This document shows positions 17,973 to 26,941 of a DNA stretch of 26,941 nucleotides, piece by piece (position 1 is the stretch's first letter; each line of letters begins with the position of its first letter). A program made the translations under genes and the position numbers. The notes under the pieces are model-generated. The model saw nothing but the letters and a program-made list of their open reading frames with translations. It was not told the DNA's origin and did not search any database. The stretch is from Terfezia claveryi (Eukaryota > Ascomycota > Pezizomycetes > Pezizales > Pezizaceae): contig WHUX01000440.1 of NCBI GenBank assembly GCA_015179025.1, positions 1 to 26,941 on the forward strand. Reading direction: 5' to 3'.

Positions 17973-20912
17973 ATGTCAAATCTACGATTCGACGGCAAGG
18001 TTGTCGTAGTCACTGGTGCAGGTGGTGGCCTGGGGAAAGTATATGCCAAGTTTTTCGCTAGACGAGGTGCCTGTGTGGTTGTGAATGACCTAGGAGGATC
18101 ATTCAAGGGCGAGGGGACTTCAGTGAAAGTAGGTACGAGTCATATTGCGCGATGTCAGATGCTAATGCTCAAGGAAAACAGGCAGCCGATGTGGTTGTTG
18201 AAGAAATCACAAAAGATGGTGGAAAGGCTGTTGCGAATTATAACTCTGTTGCCGACGGGGACAAAATCATCGAGACAGCAGTGAAGACATTTGGAACCAT
18301 TCATATTTTGATCAATAATGCTGGTATTCTGCGAGATGTGTCCTTCAAAAATATGAATGATCAGGACTGGGATCTTATTATCGAGGTCCATCTGAAGGGA
18401 TCCTATAAGGTTGGTGCATAAACTCCGGTACCTCCGGGGCCTGAAACCCCGCCTATATCCGACTGGCTGACATCTTCCTGTGCAGTGCACCAAAGCTGCC
18501 TGGCCATATTTCCGTAACCAAAAGTATGGAAGGATTATCAACACGGCATCAGCAGCTGGTCTATTTGGCTCCTTCGGGCAGACCAATTACTCAGGTAAGC
18601 TCCGTATACACCTAATGTTGTCCAATGTCACATTGACATGAGACAGCCGCAAAACTTGCCCTGGTCGGCTTCACCGAGACTCTAGCGAAGGAGGGGTACA
18701 AATACAACATCATTGCCAATGTAATAGCACCGATTGCTGCCTCCCGTATGACCGAGACGGTCATGCCCCCAGAAGTTCTTGCTGCCCTTAAACCAGACTG
18801 GGTGGTTCCTCTTGTTGCTAACCTTGTGCATGACTCTAACGTTAAAGAAACCGGAAGCATTTTTGAGGTTGGAGCGGGTCACATGGCAAAGCTACGATGG
18901 GAACGCTCAAAAGGCGCTCTCCTGAAGACAGACAGCACTCTAACTCCTAGTGCCATTATTAAGAAGTGGAATGATGTGGAGGACTTCAGCAAACCTTCAT
19001 ATCCCACGGGACCGGCAAACTTCCTAGAGCTCTTGGAGAATGCTCAAGGACTGGGACCAAATGACCAAGGTCCAGAGGTCTCATTCAAGGACAAGGTGGT
19101 TCTTGTTACTGGTGCTGGTGCTGGGTAAGTTTCCTCTGATGATGTCCAAAAATTCCTGGATTGTCTAACCGTACTGTAAATAGCCTTGGTCGAGCATATG
19201 CGTTACTATTTGCCAAACTCTGTGCAAAAGTCGTAGTCAATGATGTTGCCAATCCAGATAACACCGTGAGTGAGATCAAATCTATGGGTGGACAAGCAGC
19301 TCCCGACAAACACAGCGTTGAAGACGGCGATGCTGTTATCAAGTCTTGCGTTGATGCTTTTGGTACTGTTCATGTTATTGTCAATAATGCCGGTATCCTC
19401 CGAGACAAGTCCTTCGTAGGAATGACTGATGCACAATGGGATCAGGTGGTTGCTGTCCATTTGAGGGGCACATACAAGGTCACCAAGGCTGCATGGCCAA
19501 TCATGCTCCAACAAAAGTATGGACGCATCATCAATACTACCAGCACCTCCGGTATATACGGGAATTTCGGTCAAGCGAATTACGCCGCAGCTAAGCTCGG
19601 TATACTTGGCTTCTCCCGTGCTTTGGCACGTGAAGGACAGAAGTACAACATCTTCGTGAACACCATTGCTCCAAATGCCGGTACCGCAATGACTGCTACC
19701 ATCATGCCTCCGGAGATGGTTCAGGCATTCAAACCAGATTATGTCGCACCATTGGTTGCGGTTCTCGCAAGTGACAATTGTCCATCTCCCACTGGTGGTC
19801 TTTACGAGGTTGGTAGCGGTTGGTTCGCGAAGACCAGATGGCAGCGCAGCGGAGGACATCAATTCCCCATGACCGAGATCGCTACCCCAGAGCAAGTACA
19901 AGCTGAATTGGAGAAGATCACGAACTTTGATGACGGCCGTGCAGACCACCCTGAATCGCCACAGGATGGTATGGCCAAGATCATGGCAGCCCTCCAGAAA
20001 GCTGCCCCCAAGAATGCTTCTAAGCCCAATCCCAAGATTTTGAAGGCTATTGAGGATGCGAAGAACGCCACAAGCTCCGGAACAAAAATGAAGTATGATG
20101 AGAAAGACTTGATCCTATATGCCTTAGGAATAGGCGCCAAGCGCACTGATCTAAAGTGGGTGTACGAGAACTCTTCGGACTTCGAGCCTCTCCCTACCTT
20201 TGGTGTCGTTCCATATTTCAACTCTGAGCTTCCCTTCAGCTTCTCCGATATACTTCCAAACTTCAACCCCATGATGCTCCTGCATGGAGAGCAATACCTT
20301 GAGATCCGCAAGTTCCCTATTCCCACCTGTTGTGAGACTATCAACTACCCCAAGCTCGTTGAGGTCGTGGATAAGGGCTCCGCGGCAGTCGTTGTCTCTA
20401 GTGTTGTTACCAAAGACGCAAATTCCGGCGATGAGCTCTTCTATAATGAGAGCACTACCTTTATCCGTGGCTCCGGTGGCTTTGGTGGTGCCTCTCGTGG
20501 AACTGATCGTGGTCCCGCTACCAAAGCTTATGTCCCTCCCAAGCGTGCTCCTGACGCTGTCGTTGAGGAGCAAACCACTCAGGAGCAAGCCGCCATATAC
20601 CGTCTCTCTGGTGACCGAAACCCACTCCACATCGACCCCGAGTTCTCTAAGGTTGGTGGTTTCAAAATCCCTATTCTCCACGGCTTGTGCTCTATGGGTA
20701 TCGCCGGCAAGCACATTTACATTACCTTTGGCCGGTGGAAGAGCATCAAAGTTCGCTTTGCAGGAGTGGTGTTGCCAGGTCAGACTCTGATAACCGAGAT
20801 GTGGAAAGAAGGCAATACGGTTATCTTCCACGTGAAGGTCAAGGAGACGGGGAAGCTGGCGATTGCGGGGGCAGGAGTGGAGCTATTGCCACTAAAGGCA
20901 CAGAAGTTGTAG
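17973..20912 (+). CDS. FOX2: peroxisomal multifunctional beta-oxidation protein (hydratase-2 / D-3-hydroxyacyl-CoA dehydrogenase)
   Basis: This protein catalyses the second and third steps of peroxisomal fatty acid beta-oxidation. Exons 17973-18128, 18182-18409, 18486-18594, 18647-19124 and 19184-20912 sum to 2,700 nt (899 aa); the four introns are 52-76 nt. Domain 1 is a short-chain dehydrogenase with TGAGGGLG (14-21), NNAG (97-100), Ser150 and YSAAK (163-167). Domain 2 repeats this fold: TGAGAGLG (319-326), NNAG (391-394), Ser444, YAAAK (457-461). Domain 3 is a MaoC-like hot-dog hydratase with [16 protein letters not shown] from 796, where Asp801 and His806 are the catalytic pair of hydratase-2. 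All catalytic residues are present. The C-terminus is QKL, a variant of the SKL peroxisome signal. The start [17 protein letters not shown] fits the family. Confidence 0.97.
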
Positions 20913-22187
20913 GTGGTATTCGTTTGTGAAATTTTTGTATAGCATATTCTGGATTTCCATCATTTTTTATATTGTCTATGGGTTACTAGGGCAAGGGGGA
21001 AGGTAGGCGGGGAAGTAGGGAATGGCATGACTTCTCCAAGCATCCGTAGTTTCTTTCTGTGATCGGGTTCAGGTTGATATATGTCATAGTTCTCTTCGTT
21101 TGACTGGCAGTTTCACAAAAAAAAATGGCCTCAAAGCGCCTCTCCAACAAATTTCCTCGCATTCAAATAAACAAGAAATTACCTTTGTGCACTTGGAACT
21201 ATGATTATGAAGATTTGTATCATAAATCAGGAAGGCGACCTGAGCATCAGGGCATTGGTTGATATATGGACCTTCTAGACAGCGTTGTTAGTATATGGGC
21301 TCTTATATTCTACGGAAGTCTACTTAGTCGTTCAGTCCGTTATGAACTCAGGTTGTATGAAAACAGGGGTCATCTCCAAAATTACAACTACCATAATCTG
21401 GTTGGCACTGAAATCTTCAGTTACGCATTCTTAGTCAGTTCCATGTTACAACATGCCTCGATTGATCCAACAAGTATTGCCAACGGCTCATTTACTTAAT
21501 GATGTATGAATTTGGAAACGACCTAATAGACCTACTAAAGGAGCTTTGGAAAGTTTTCACCCAGTGATCACGTTTTGTCCTAGCGGTTACACTCTCCAAC
21601 AAATGTCAGCATGCCGCTATATAGTACAGAAGAATCAGTGCTAGAGGCATTTGGTTTTGGAGAACTTGATTAGGAATTATTCAGAGTTACCGGTAGCATT
21701 CTTGAATTGGTTGTCGGATAGCATATGGGGCGACTTTAAGCTATATTAAGCTGATTTCTGCTGCGTATCGTGCTGTTTAGTTCCATCACCCTGTTCCCGT
21801 ACAAGTGCACACCTTGGTGTCTTGGCGAGGTTATTGGCAACTTCGGAACGAAGTGTATCCGTAATTGGGCGAGTATATAAATTCACACGTGACTCCAACA
21901 AAAAGTCAGCGCCAGCAAGGTAATCAAGACAAAACAAAAAAAAAAATACGATCCCCACAAACAACAACAAAACCACAATTAAAAAGCCTGCACCGGCATC
22001 TACATATTTCTAAACCCCTGCAACGCTCACGCATTTTTTTAAAAAACAAATTCATCTGCAACACCTTCCCCGTGATAGTAAACAGCGTGTCTATACCCGC
22101 AGTCCTCTTTCGCGAATCCATACTAGCCGCAAGCAACCGGTATATAAATATCCCCAGGTATTTTTCCCTCTACCGCTTCTTCTCTTC
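20913..22187. other. intergenic between FOX2 and SIL1 (convergent ends)
   Basis: About 1.3 kb between two convergent genes. It includes both 3' UTRs. A 77-codon frame at 21266-21499 (plus) and a few others have no family signal, no splice-supported extension and ordinary AT content. I see no RNA gene or mobile element that I can name. Confidence 0.5.
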
Positions 22188-23558
22188 CTAAGAGATCACC
22201 AAGGTATCCTTTACCTCCAAGGCCCGAATCTTAAACCACTCCCCTGCACCCTCAAGTTTTGCTACATCCCGTTCGCCAGAAATTTGCCCCGAGAACCACT
22301 GCTCGAATTCCTGAAGATGGACGCAGTTGAGTGCGCCCCTTCCATACTTTGTTTCCATCGCAGCAAGGGCGTTAAGGATCTTGATTTTTACTTCATCGCC
22401 TGTAATTCCATTCCTTTCAGAGTTCAAAAGAGCTTCTTGAAGAGGGCGACAAAACCGCAAAACATCTTGAATGGTTGTCAGACTTTGGCTATGGGATTCA
22501 TTGGAATTGGGTTGTAGTGGCTTCTGCTTATAGTGAGGTGCATTAGGATTGTGCCGATCCTTTTGGGAGGGCAGTTCGGTCTTCATATCATCATTGAGAA
22601 AGTTGTCCTCCACAAACGTGCTGACTTTGCCCTTGAATTCGCCCCCATCTGTACCCGCCTTCTGGAAGAGGTCAAGGAGTTTTCGAATCCCATTTATCCT
22701 GATAAAGTCTTCGTAGGTTCGGTTGCTCTTGATCCCCTGGCTTAGTGCATACATGATTCTCAACCGGGCAGAATCATCCGTTTCGTTGTCAAGTGCTACA
22801 AGCAATGTCTCGATGAGTCTCACCTCAATCTTTCCACCACTGTTAATGGCATTCTTCAGTGCCTTGGGATTATTCTGGAGTGCACTGCCGATGACGAGTG
22901 CAGCAGATTTACGGATAGAGGGATTGGTAGAAGTGTGAACGAGGTTCAACAGAGCGTTAACGCTTTTTGGAGTGGCGATCTGTAATCCCCAGTACATCTC
23001 ATGCACAAGGCCCTCCAGAGAAAAGAGAGCGTCGTTCAGCTTTGTATCACTGAATGATTTGGAGTCAAGGATAACAGAGACTGCATCTGTAAAGGGGAGT
23101 TCCTCGCTCTGAGCAGTGGTGGGTATTTTGATTGCGCCGTAGGGGTCGTCATTTGGTGGTGGAGGTTTGGATGATGGTATAGGAACCTCCTCCGCACCCA
23201 CCACAACGACTGAGGCTGACCCTCCGTTTGGAGGAAGCTCGACAGCTACGGCTTCGTATTCTGACCCTTCACCAGGTATGTTGACCCTGCATTCCCGCAC
23301 TCCGGTTTGCATGTTCAACCGGATGTGGGCTCCGGGTGGAATCTCTTGATCTGGCTCTATCACTTGCCATTCCATAGTCGGAGTGAATATCCGGGGATAG
23401 CAATGGGATTTATGGCAAATGACTGATTCTCTACCCTCGGCTGAGGTCAATGCTTCTGTGGTGGAGCCGGGGTCTGATGGGGTTGTAGAAGCTAGTACGG
23501 AGGAGAGAAGTGGAAGTAAGAGAACGAGGGAAGTGAGGAAACGAAAGGAAGCCTTCAT
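22188..23558 (-). CDS. SIL1: Sil1-type nucleotide exchange factor for ER Hsp70 (BiP/Kar2)
   Basis: It releases ADP from the ER-lumenal Hsp70 and so supports translocation and folding. Single exon, 456 aa. A signal peptide is clear (residues 1-23, hydrophobic LVLLLPLLSSVLA). The N-terminal Sil1 block follows: ICHKSHCYPRIFTPTMEWQV and IPPGAHIRLNMQTG. An armadillo-like helical domain spans about 165-440 (LEGLVHEMYWGLQI, IRKSAALVIGSALQNNPKAL, RLRIMYALSQGIKSN). Two N-glycosylation sequons (NETD, NRTY) suit a lumenal protein. It ends LVIS rather than an HDEL-like retention signal. The Pro-rich and Asp-rich segment at 130-145 looks like a flexible linker. It is transcribed away from the complex I subunit gene, 398 bases apart. 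Confidence 0.9.
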   Translation of the reverse strand: MKASFRFLTSLVLLLPLLSSVLASTTPSDPGSTTEALTSAEGRESVICHKSHCYPRIFTPTMEWQVIEPDQEIPPGAHIRLNMQTGVRECRVNIPGEGSEYEAVAVELPPNGGSASVVVVGAEEVPIPSSKPPPPNDDPYGAIKIPTTAQSEELPFTDAVSVILDSKSFSDTKLNDALFSLEGLVHEMYWGLQIATPKSVNALLNLVHTSTNPSIRKSAALVIGSALQNNPKALKNAINSGGKIEVRLIETLLVALDNETDDSARLRIMYALSQGIKSNRTYEDFIRINGIRKLLDLFQKAGTDGGEFKGKVSTFVEDNFLNDDMKTELPSQKDRHNPNAPHYKQKPLQPNSNESHSQSLTTIQDVLRFCRPLQEALLNSERNGITGDEVKIKILNALAAMETKYGRGALNCVHLQEFEQWFSGQISGERDVAKLEGAGEWFKIRALEVKDTLVIS

Positions 23559-23956
23559 GTCTGAGCCCTTCGCAGGAACAATGGCAACTGGAGCTGCTGT
23601 TAGGTATGTGTTACTTTTATAAGGTAAAGTAGGTATAAGGTGTATTTTCTTGTTACTGAACCTGCGGTCTTGATTAACTCTCCAAGCAAAGGAAATTGAG
23701 TAGGTGGCGTGAAACGAGATGAATTATAATTTTATCTGGAAACTGTGAATATGTGTCAATATTGGTGAATGTTCTGGCGGCTCATGGTAACAATAAAATG
23801 GCCACCTGGAGTTTTGTATAGGCCACCTTTCTGGCAGCCACAACGCCACAAACGGGGCTCCGGATCTTATCTATCGCATCTAATCTCGGCTCTCCGCCAA
23901 GCCCCTCAGCCTGATTGCCACCAGTACCTCTTGCGAGCAAAACCTCAACCCACGCA
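23559..23956. promoter_or_regulatory. shared upstream region, SIL1 / complex I 17.8 kDa subunit
   Basis: A 398-bp divergent promoter region. No TATA box or known site stands out. Nothing else is seen. Confidence 0.55.
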
Positions 23957-24687
23957 ATGTTCGCCCTCCGCATCACCCGTGCTGCGGCTCGCATCGCTAT
24001 ACCCCAGGTGACTGGGCGCCGCTTCACCAGCACCGAGCACCACGGCCCCCAGCACCACGGTCCTACGGAAGAGAGTGAGTTCCCTCATACCATAACCAGC
24101 CCCCATCACCCCCGCCAGTAGCATAGAAGCCAACTCCTTAATGGCCTCCGGAAATTGTTCTCACAGTTGAGAGAGTGTCTTCAGGACTGGGATAGCGGGG
24201 ATAAATTGTAGTATCGACATATTTACTAACTCCCTCCCCTTTCCCACAGAAATCGGCAAAGGCTTCTTCATCTCCGTCGCGACCTTCATAGGCATTCTCG
24301 CCCTCTTCAAGGCCGAGCAATCCAGCGCTCGCACAGACAAATCCCTCATCACCCGTCTAATTGACAAGTACACTGACGCACAGGAGGTCTGGGCTGAGAA
24401 GGCGCACATACATACTGCGAAGGTGGAGCAGGCGGGAAGGGATAGGAGTTTGTTTATGGATACGGAGAAGAGTAGGGTTATCCCAGTTAGGGCTATTGAG
24501 TAAGTCGAATCCAGAAAGGGGGGGTGGGGTGATTGAATGAGGGTTGTCTGGGTCTAGTGACTAATGGATGGATGTTGGAAGGATGCTTAATGCTGGTAGT
24601 CCCTATAACCGTGTTGCAGGATGGACGACCAAGTCAAGCGAGATGTTGGTTGAGTTGGCGAGGCAATTGGAGAACTCCCGGGTTTAG
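23957..24687 (+). CDS. NADH:ubiquinone oxidoreductase 17.8 kDa subunit, mitochondrial
   Basis: An accessory subunit of respiratory complex I in filamentous fungi. Three exons, 23957-24074, 24250-24499 and 24582-24687, give 474 nt and 157 aa, the size expected for the 17.8 kDa protein. Introns of 175 and 82 nt have GTGAGT/CACAG and GTAAGT/GGAAG ends, the second with CTAAT. Without the second splice the frame would end at a TAA inside GTAAGT, a trap for simple ORF calling. Residues 1-24 form an Arg/Ala-rich presequence ending RRFTST. Residues 41-60 (IGKGFFISVATFIGILALFK) are one membrane helix. The C-terminus has the family-like LNAGSPYNRVAGW segment. The identification is from memory of the Neurospora subunit, so the name is good but not certain. 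Confidence 0.8.
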
Positions 24688-25260
24688 ACAATTGATCAAT
24701 TCATGTAGAGTATATTTATACTCAGTAGTCCGCATTGATGTTTACAGTCCTTTTATACAACCGGGGGTCGGCCTTCGGTCAGAGCTCTCACTTTTGAACT
24801 GACGACATGAAAAAAAAGCAATTAATTCTTTACTTATCGTGTTCTGTCTCTAGATGCACCCACCTCTAGATAGCTCCGAGTTATAATTACTACATTCTAT
24901 AGGCTGCCCATTGCATTCCCTAGCCTACGTTTTGATTATACATGCGAGATGTAGCATTTGAGGTGATAGAGAATTCTCCGTCTCATAGTCACTGGTAGCC
25001 GCTATAGGGTTAAATCTCCAGGGCCAGACACATCCCCATATATAATATGATATATATATGATATCCCATGGGCTGCTATTACAGGCACAACTTGCATTGC
25101 AGCAGCAACTAAGGCAGAAGCAGTAATAACATAATAGGCTGGCGGGCACTGGCCTCTCGTATGTGTTATGAATAAGGGTCTGATCGAGACTATATGAATA
25201 TAGGTTATGTTATGATCACGTTGTTTTTGTAGTCATACATACCGAGTCCACAAACAACCA
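24688..25260. other. intergenic, no gene seen
   Basis: Contains the 3' end of the complex I subunit gene and AT-rich sequence with an alternating TATATA tract (about 25040-25065). I could not find piggyBac terminal repeats here. Confidence 0.5.
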
Positions 25261-25845
25261 TGCCCCCAAAACGCAAGTGTGTAGCGGATTTGGACCCTAA
25301 TGTACCGGAAGTGTACACCATTACTACAGGAAGAGTACACACCATTAGAGCATCACGAGCATGATGCAGAATCATTACTTCCACAGCAGCCGACTTCCCC
25401 AATCGAGTGCTTTACCTACTTTTTCAACTTGAAAATTTGGGAGGTTCTTTGTGATGGCCCCAATGCACTATACCGCCCAACATTAGCATTACCGGGTCAA
25501 GTGAGCGAGGATGGAAACCAGTCACTATTAGGGACCTAAGATATGGATAGGGCTTGTGATCTATATGGGCATTGTTGATTGCCCAAGTGTTCAGGACTAT
25601 TGGGCAGAAGACACATGGCAGAAGCCTATGGATGCAATGGGATTGAACCAATTTGAGCAAGTTCAGCGATATATCCACATATCGCTGCCAGTAACAGCAC
25701 CAGCACCAGCTATGCCATCAAGCAGTTGCTCAATTGATGAGATGATGGTACGGTTTACAGGGCGCTCAAAGCACTCATTAAAGATGCCGAATAAGCCAAT
25801 TAACGAGAGATATAAGATATGTACATGCTATATTATTATACATAT
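25261..25845 (+). pseudogene. piggyBac-type transposase relic (DDE_Tnp_1_7)
   Basis: A degraded DNA transposase. Pieces in two frames can be ordered: MPPKRKCVADLDPNVPEVYT (start 25261); PIECFTYFFNLKIWEVLCDG (about 25390-25450); VIYMGIVDCPSVQDYWAEDT (about 25555-25615) followed by FEQVQRYIHI; and SIDEMMVRFTGRSKHSL with MPNKPINERYKI (about 25730-25820). The order F..FF, mGI...YW..D, F..i.RylH and IDE.mv.F.GR...K..MPNKPI is diagnostic for piggyBac transposases; the Asp of IDE is in the family a core segment. Stops after about residue 34, a frame change near 25540 and lack of the C-terminal half show it is dead. No flanking TTAA repeats could be set. Confidence 0.7.
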
Positions 25846-26103
25846 GGCTTTCAATTCTACTCTAGAGTTGACGGATCTGCACTATTGGAATATCTCCGCT
25901 GCCGGTGTTGCCTCCGCTGCCTCCGCCAATGTTGGAAAGGTAATCTAGCAGACTAAGGGTTAGGCAAATTTCGACCAAGTCCCAGCTAATGTCAGGTGTC
26001 CCTTTCAGAATGACGCCGTCGTTGCCGGAGCTTCATTTCTACCACGTGAGGTCGGATAGGCCACTCAAGACAACGGATCATTTCATACAACCCTTGCGCG
26101 ACT
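25846..26103. promoter_or_regulatory. upstream region of EMC3
   Basis: About 260 bases between the piggyBac relic and the EMC3 start. It contains a GCTGCC/GCCTCC repeat (25899-25926). A 93-codon frame crossing into EMC3 exon 1 in another phase is a shadow. Confidence 0.45.
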
Positions 26104-26941
26104 ATGGCTCAACCTCAGGGCCAGATGATCCTTCGGGATTCCGCTCTTTTGTAGATCCAGTGTCTCCCGTGCTCTTCAGAGGATATTCGCTAATCTGTCT
26201 CACAGCTACTGGATTCTCATTCCAATCACGGTGGTCATGGTATGCACAGCTTTCCGATGTAGCTTTATGAATGCGCCAGACGTCTGACGAGTGCGATACT
26301 CTCTGGTAATAGGTTTTGACGGGTATCCTGCGACACTTTGCTACCATCCTTCTCCAGTCTACTCCCAAGAAACAAGATCCCAAAGCCATTCGCCAGCAGT
26401 ACGCTACCCCACAATCTTCCCGGACACTGCCGACCCGCAATATCTAACTTAACCTCCTATTCCCAGGCATAATCTCCTCCGGGGTGTCAACCTTCGCACC
26501 AATGGCAACCATATCTCCCTTGACTCCATGGTGTCCCGGAAAAACTTCCTTGTCCAACAATACCAGTCCGGCGCCTACCTCAAGAACCCCGAAGCCGTGG
26601 GACAACCTCCAGTCAATCCTATGACTGACCCAGCCGGCATGGACCAGATGATGAATATGGTAAAGGGGAATATGGCCATGATTATTCCGCAGACGCTGAT
26701 CATGGGGTGGATCAATGCATTTTTTAGTGGATTTGTGATATGTAGGGCTACATTCTTCGGTGTTAGAATCATTGACATAAGTTGACAGAGATGGGATCAC
26801 AGTGAAGCTGCCATTTCCATTGACCATCAGGTTCAAGTCTATGCTCCAGAGCGGTGTGAACACACGGGATTTGGACGTACGATGGGTGTCCTCCCTCTCA
26901 TGGTAGCGCCCCACGCCTAATGCTACCTATCAAGAAACTTC
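26104..26941 (+). CDS. EMC3: ER membrane protein complex subunit 3, 5' part
   Basis: EMC3 is the Oxa1/YidC-related core of the ER membrane complex, which inserts tail-anchored and multipass proteins. Five exons (26104-26150, 26206-26239, 26313-26398, 26467-26741, 26803-26902) give 180 complete codons; the sixth exon lies beyond the window. Introns are 55-73 nt; intron 5 opens GTAGCG at 26903 inside a TG/G Trp codon, so the apparent stop there is not real. The reading joins [20 protein letters not shown], the first membrane helix to [46 protein letters not shown], a Met-rich segment, [15 protein letters not shown] and [17 protein letters not shown]. The last three are conserved family landmarks. 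The ATG fits the usual short N-terminus. The intron positions rest on conserved sequence at every junction. Confidence 0.93.

Noticed and set aside
19206..20831. Long minus-strand and alternative plus-strand frames over FOX2 (up to 247 codons)
   Set aside because: Shadows of a strongly coding exon; no family motifs, and the plus frame contains all catalytic motifs.
21266..21499. 77-codon frame between FOX2 and SIL1 as a small gene
   Set aside because: No recognisable motif, no supporting splice sites and no similarity I can recall; kept only as intergenic sequence.
25989..26270. 93-codon plus frame before EMC3 as a separate gene
   Set aside because: It overlaps EMC3 exons 1 and 2 in another phase and has no family signal.

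Overview
The window is nuclear DNA of a filamentous ascomycete (Pezizomycotina). Five genes have several short introns (52-175 nt, GTRNGY donors, CTAAY or CTGAC branch-like motifs) and encode fungal proteins: Fox2, a DPM1 catalytic subunit, Sil1, the fungal 17.8 kDa complex I subunit and EMC3. The high load of Ty3/gypsy chromovirus elements would suit a TE-rich genome such as a truffle or morel relative, but that placement is inference.

Positions 1-12936 are a stack of nested LTR retrotransposons, resolved here from LTR ends and target-site duplications. Element B (minus strand, gag-pro-pol remnant at 2540-4111) was hit twice. A related element A (1-2539, continuing off the left edge) sits in the start of its reverse transcriptase region. 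A short non-autonomous element X (LTRs 4117-4393 and 12421-12697, TSD ATGTT) sits four bases inside its 5' LTR. X was then split by G (5458-12416, TSD GTACT), a full-length chromodomain-carrying Ty3/gypsy element on the minus strand. LTR divergence read by eye (X about 8%, G about 4-5%, nearly all transitions) agrees with this order. All coding parts except G gag carry stops or frameshifts. Most stops fit C-to-T change on the coding strand, often CAG to TAG, like a RIP-type footprint. A 22-bp palindrome with core CACCTGCGATCGCAGGTG occurs in the LTRs of both A/B and G.

Positions 12932-14160 are AT-rich debris: a short hairpin, a Ty1/copia gag relic and a minisatellite with inverted arms.

Positions 14160-26941 are gene-bearing: DPM1 (minus), an F-box protein (minus), FOX2 (plus, five exons, 899 aa), SIL1 (minus, one exon), the complex I 17.8 kDa subunit (plus, three exons, 157 aa), a piggyBac transposase relic (plus) and the 5' part of EMC3 (plus, five exons, cut by the window end). 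F-box/FOX2 and SIL1/complex I are divergent pairs. DPM1, SIL1 and EMC3 all serve the ER (mannosyl donor synthesis, BiP nucleotide exchange, membrane protein insertion); FOX2 is peroxisomal beta-oxidation and the 17.8 kDa subunit is mitochondrial. I see no gene cluster logic beyond neighbourhood, and no tRNA, rRNA or CRISPR.
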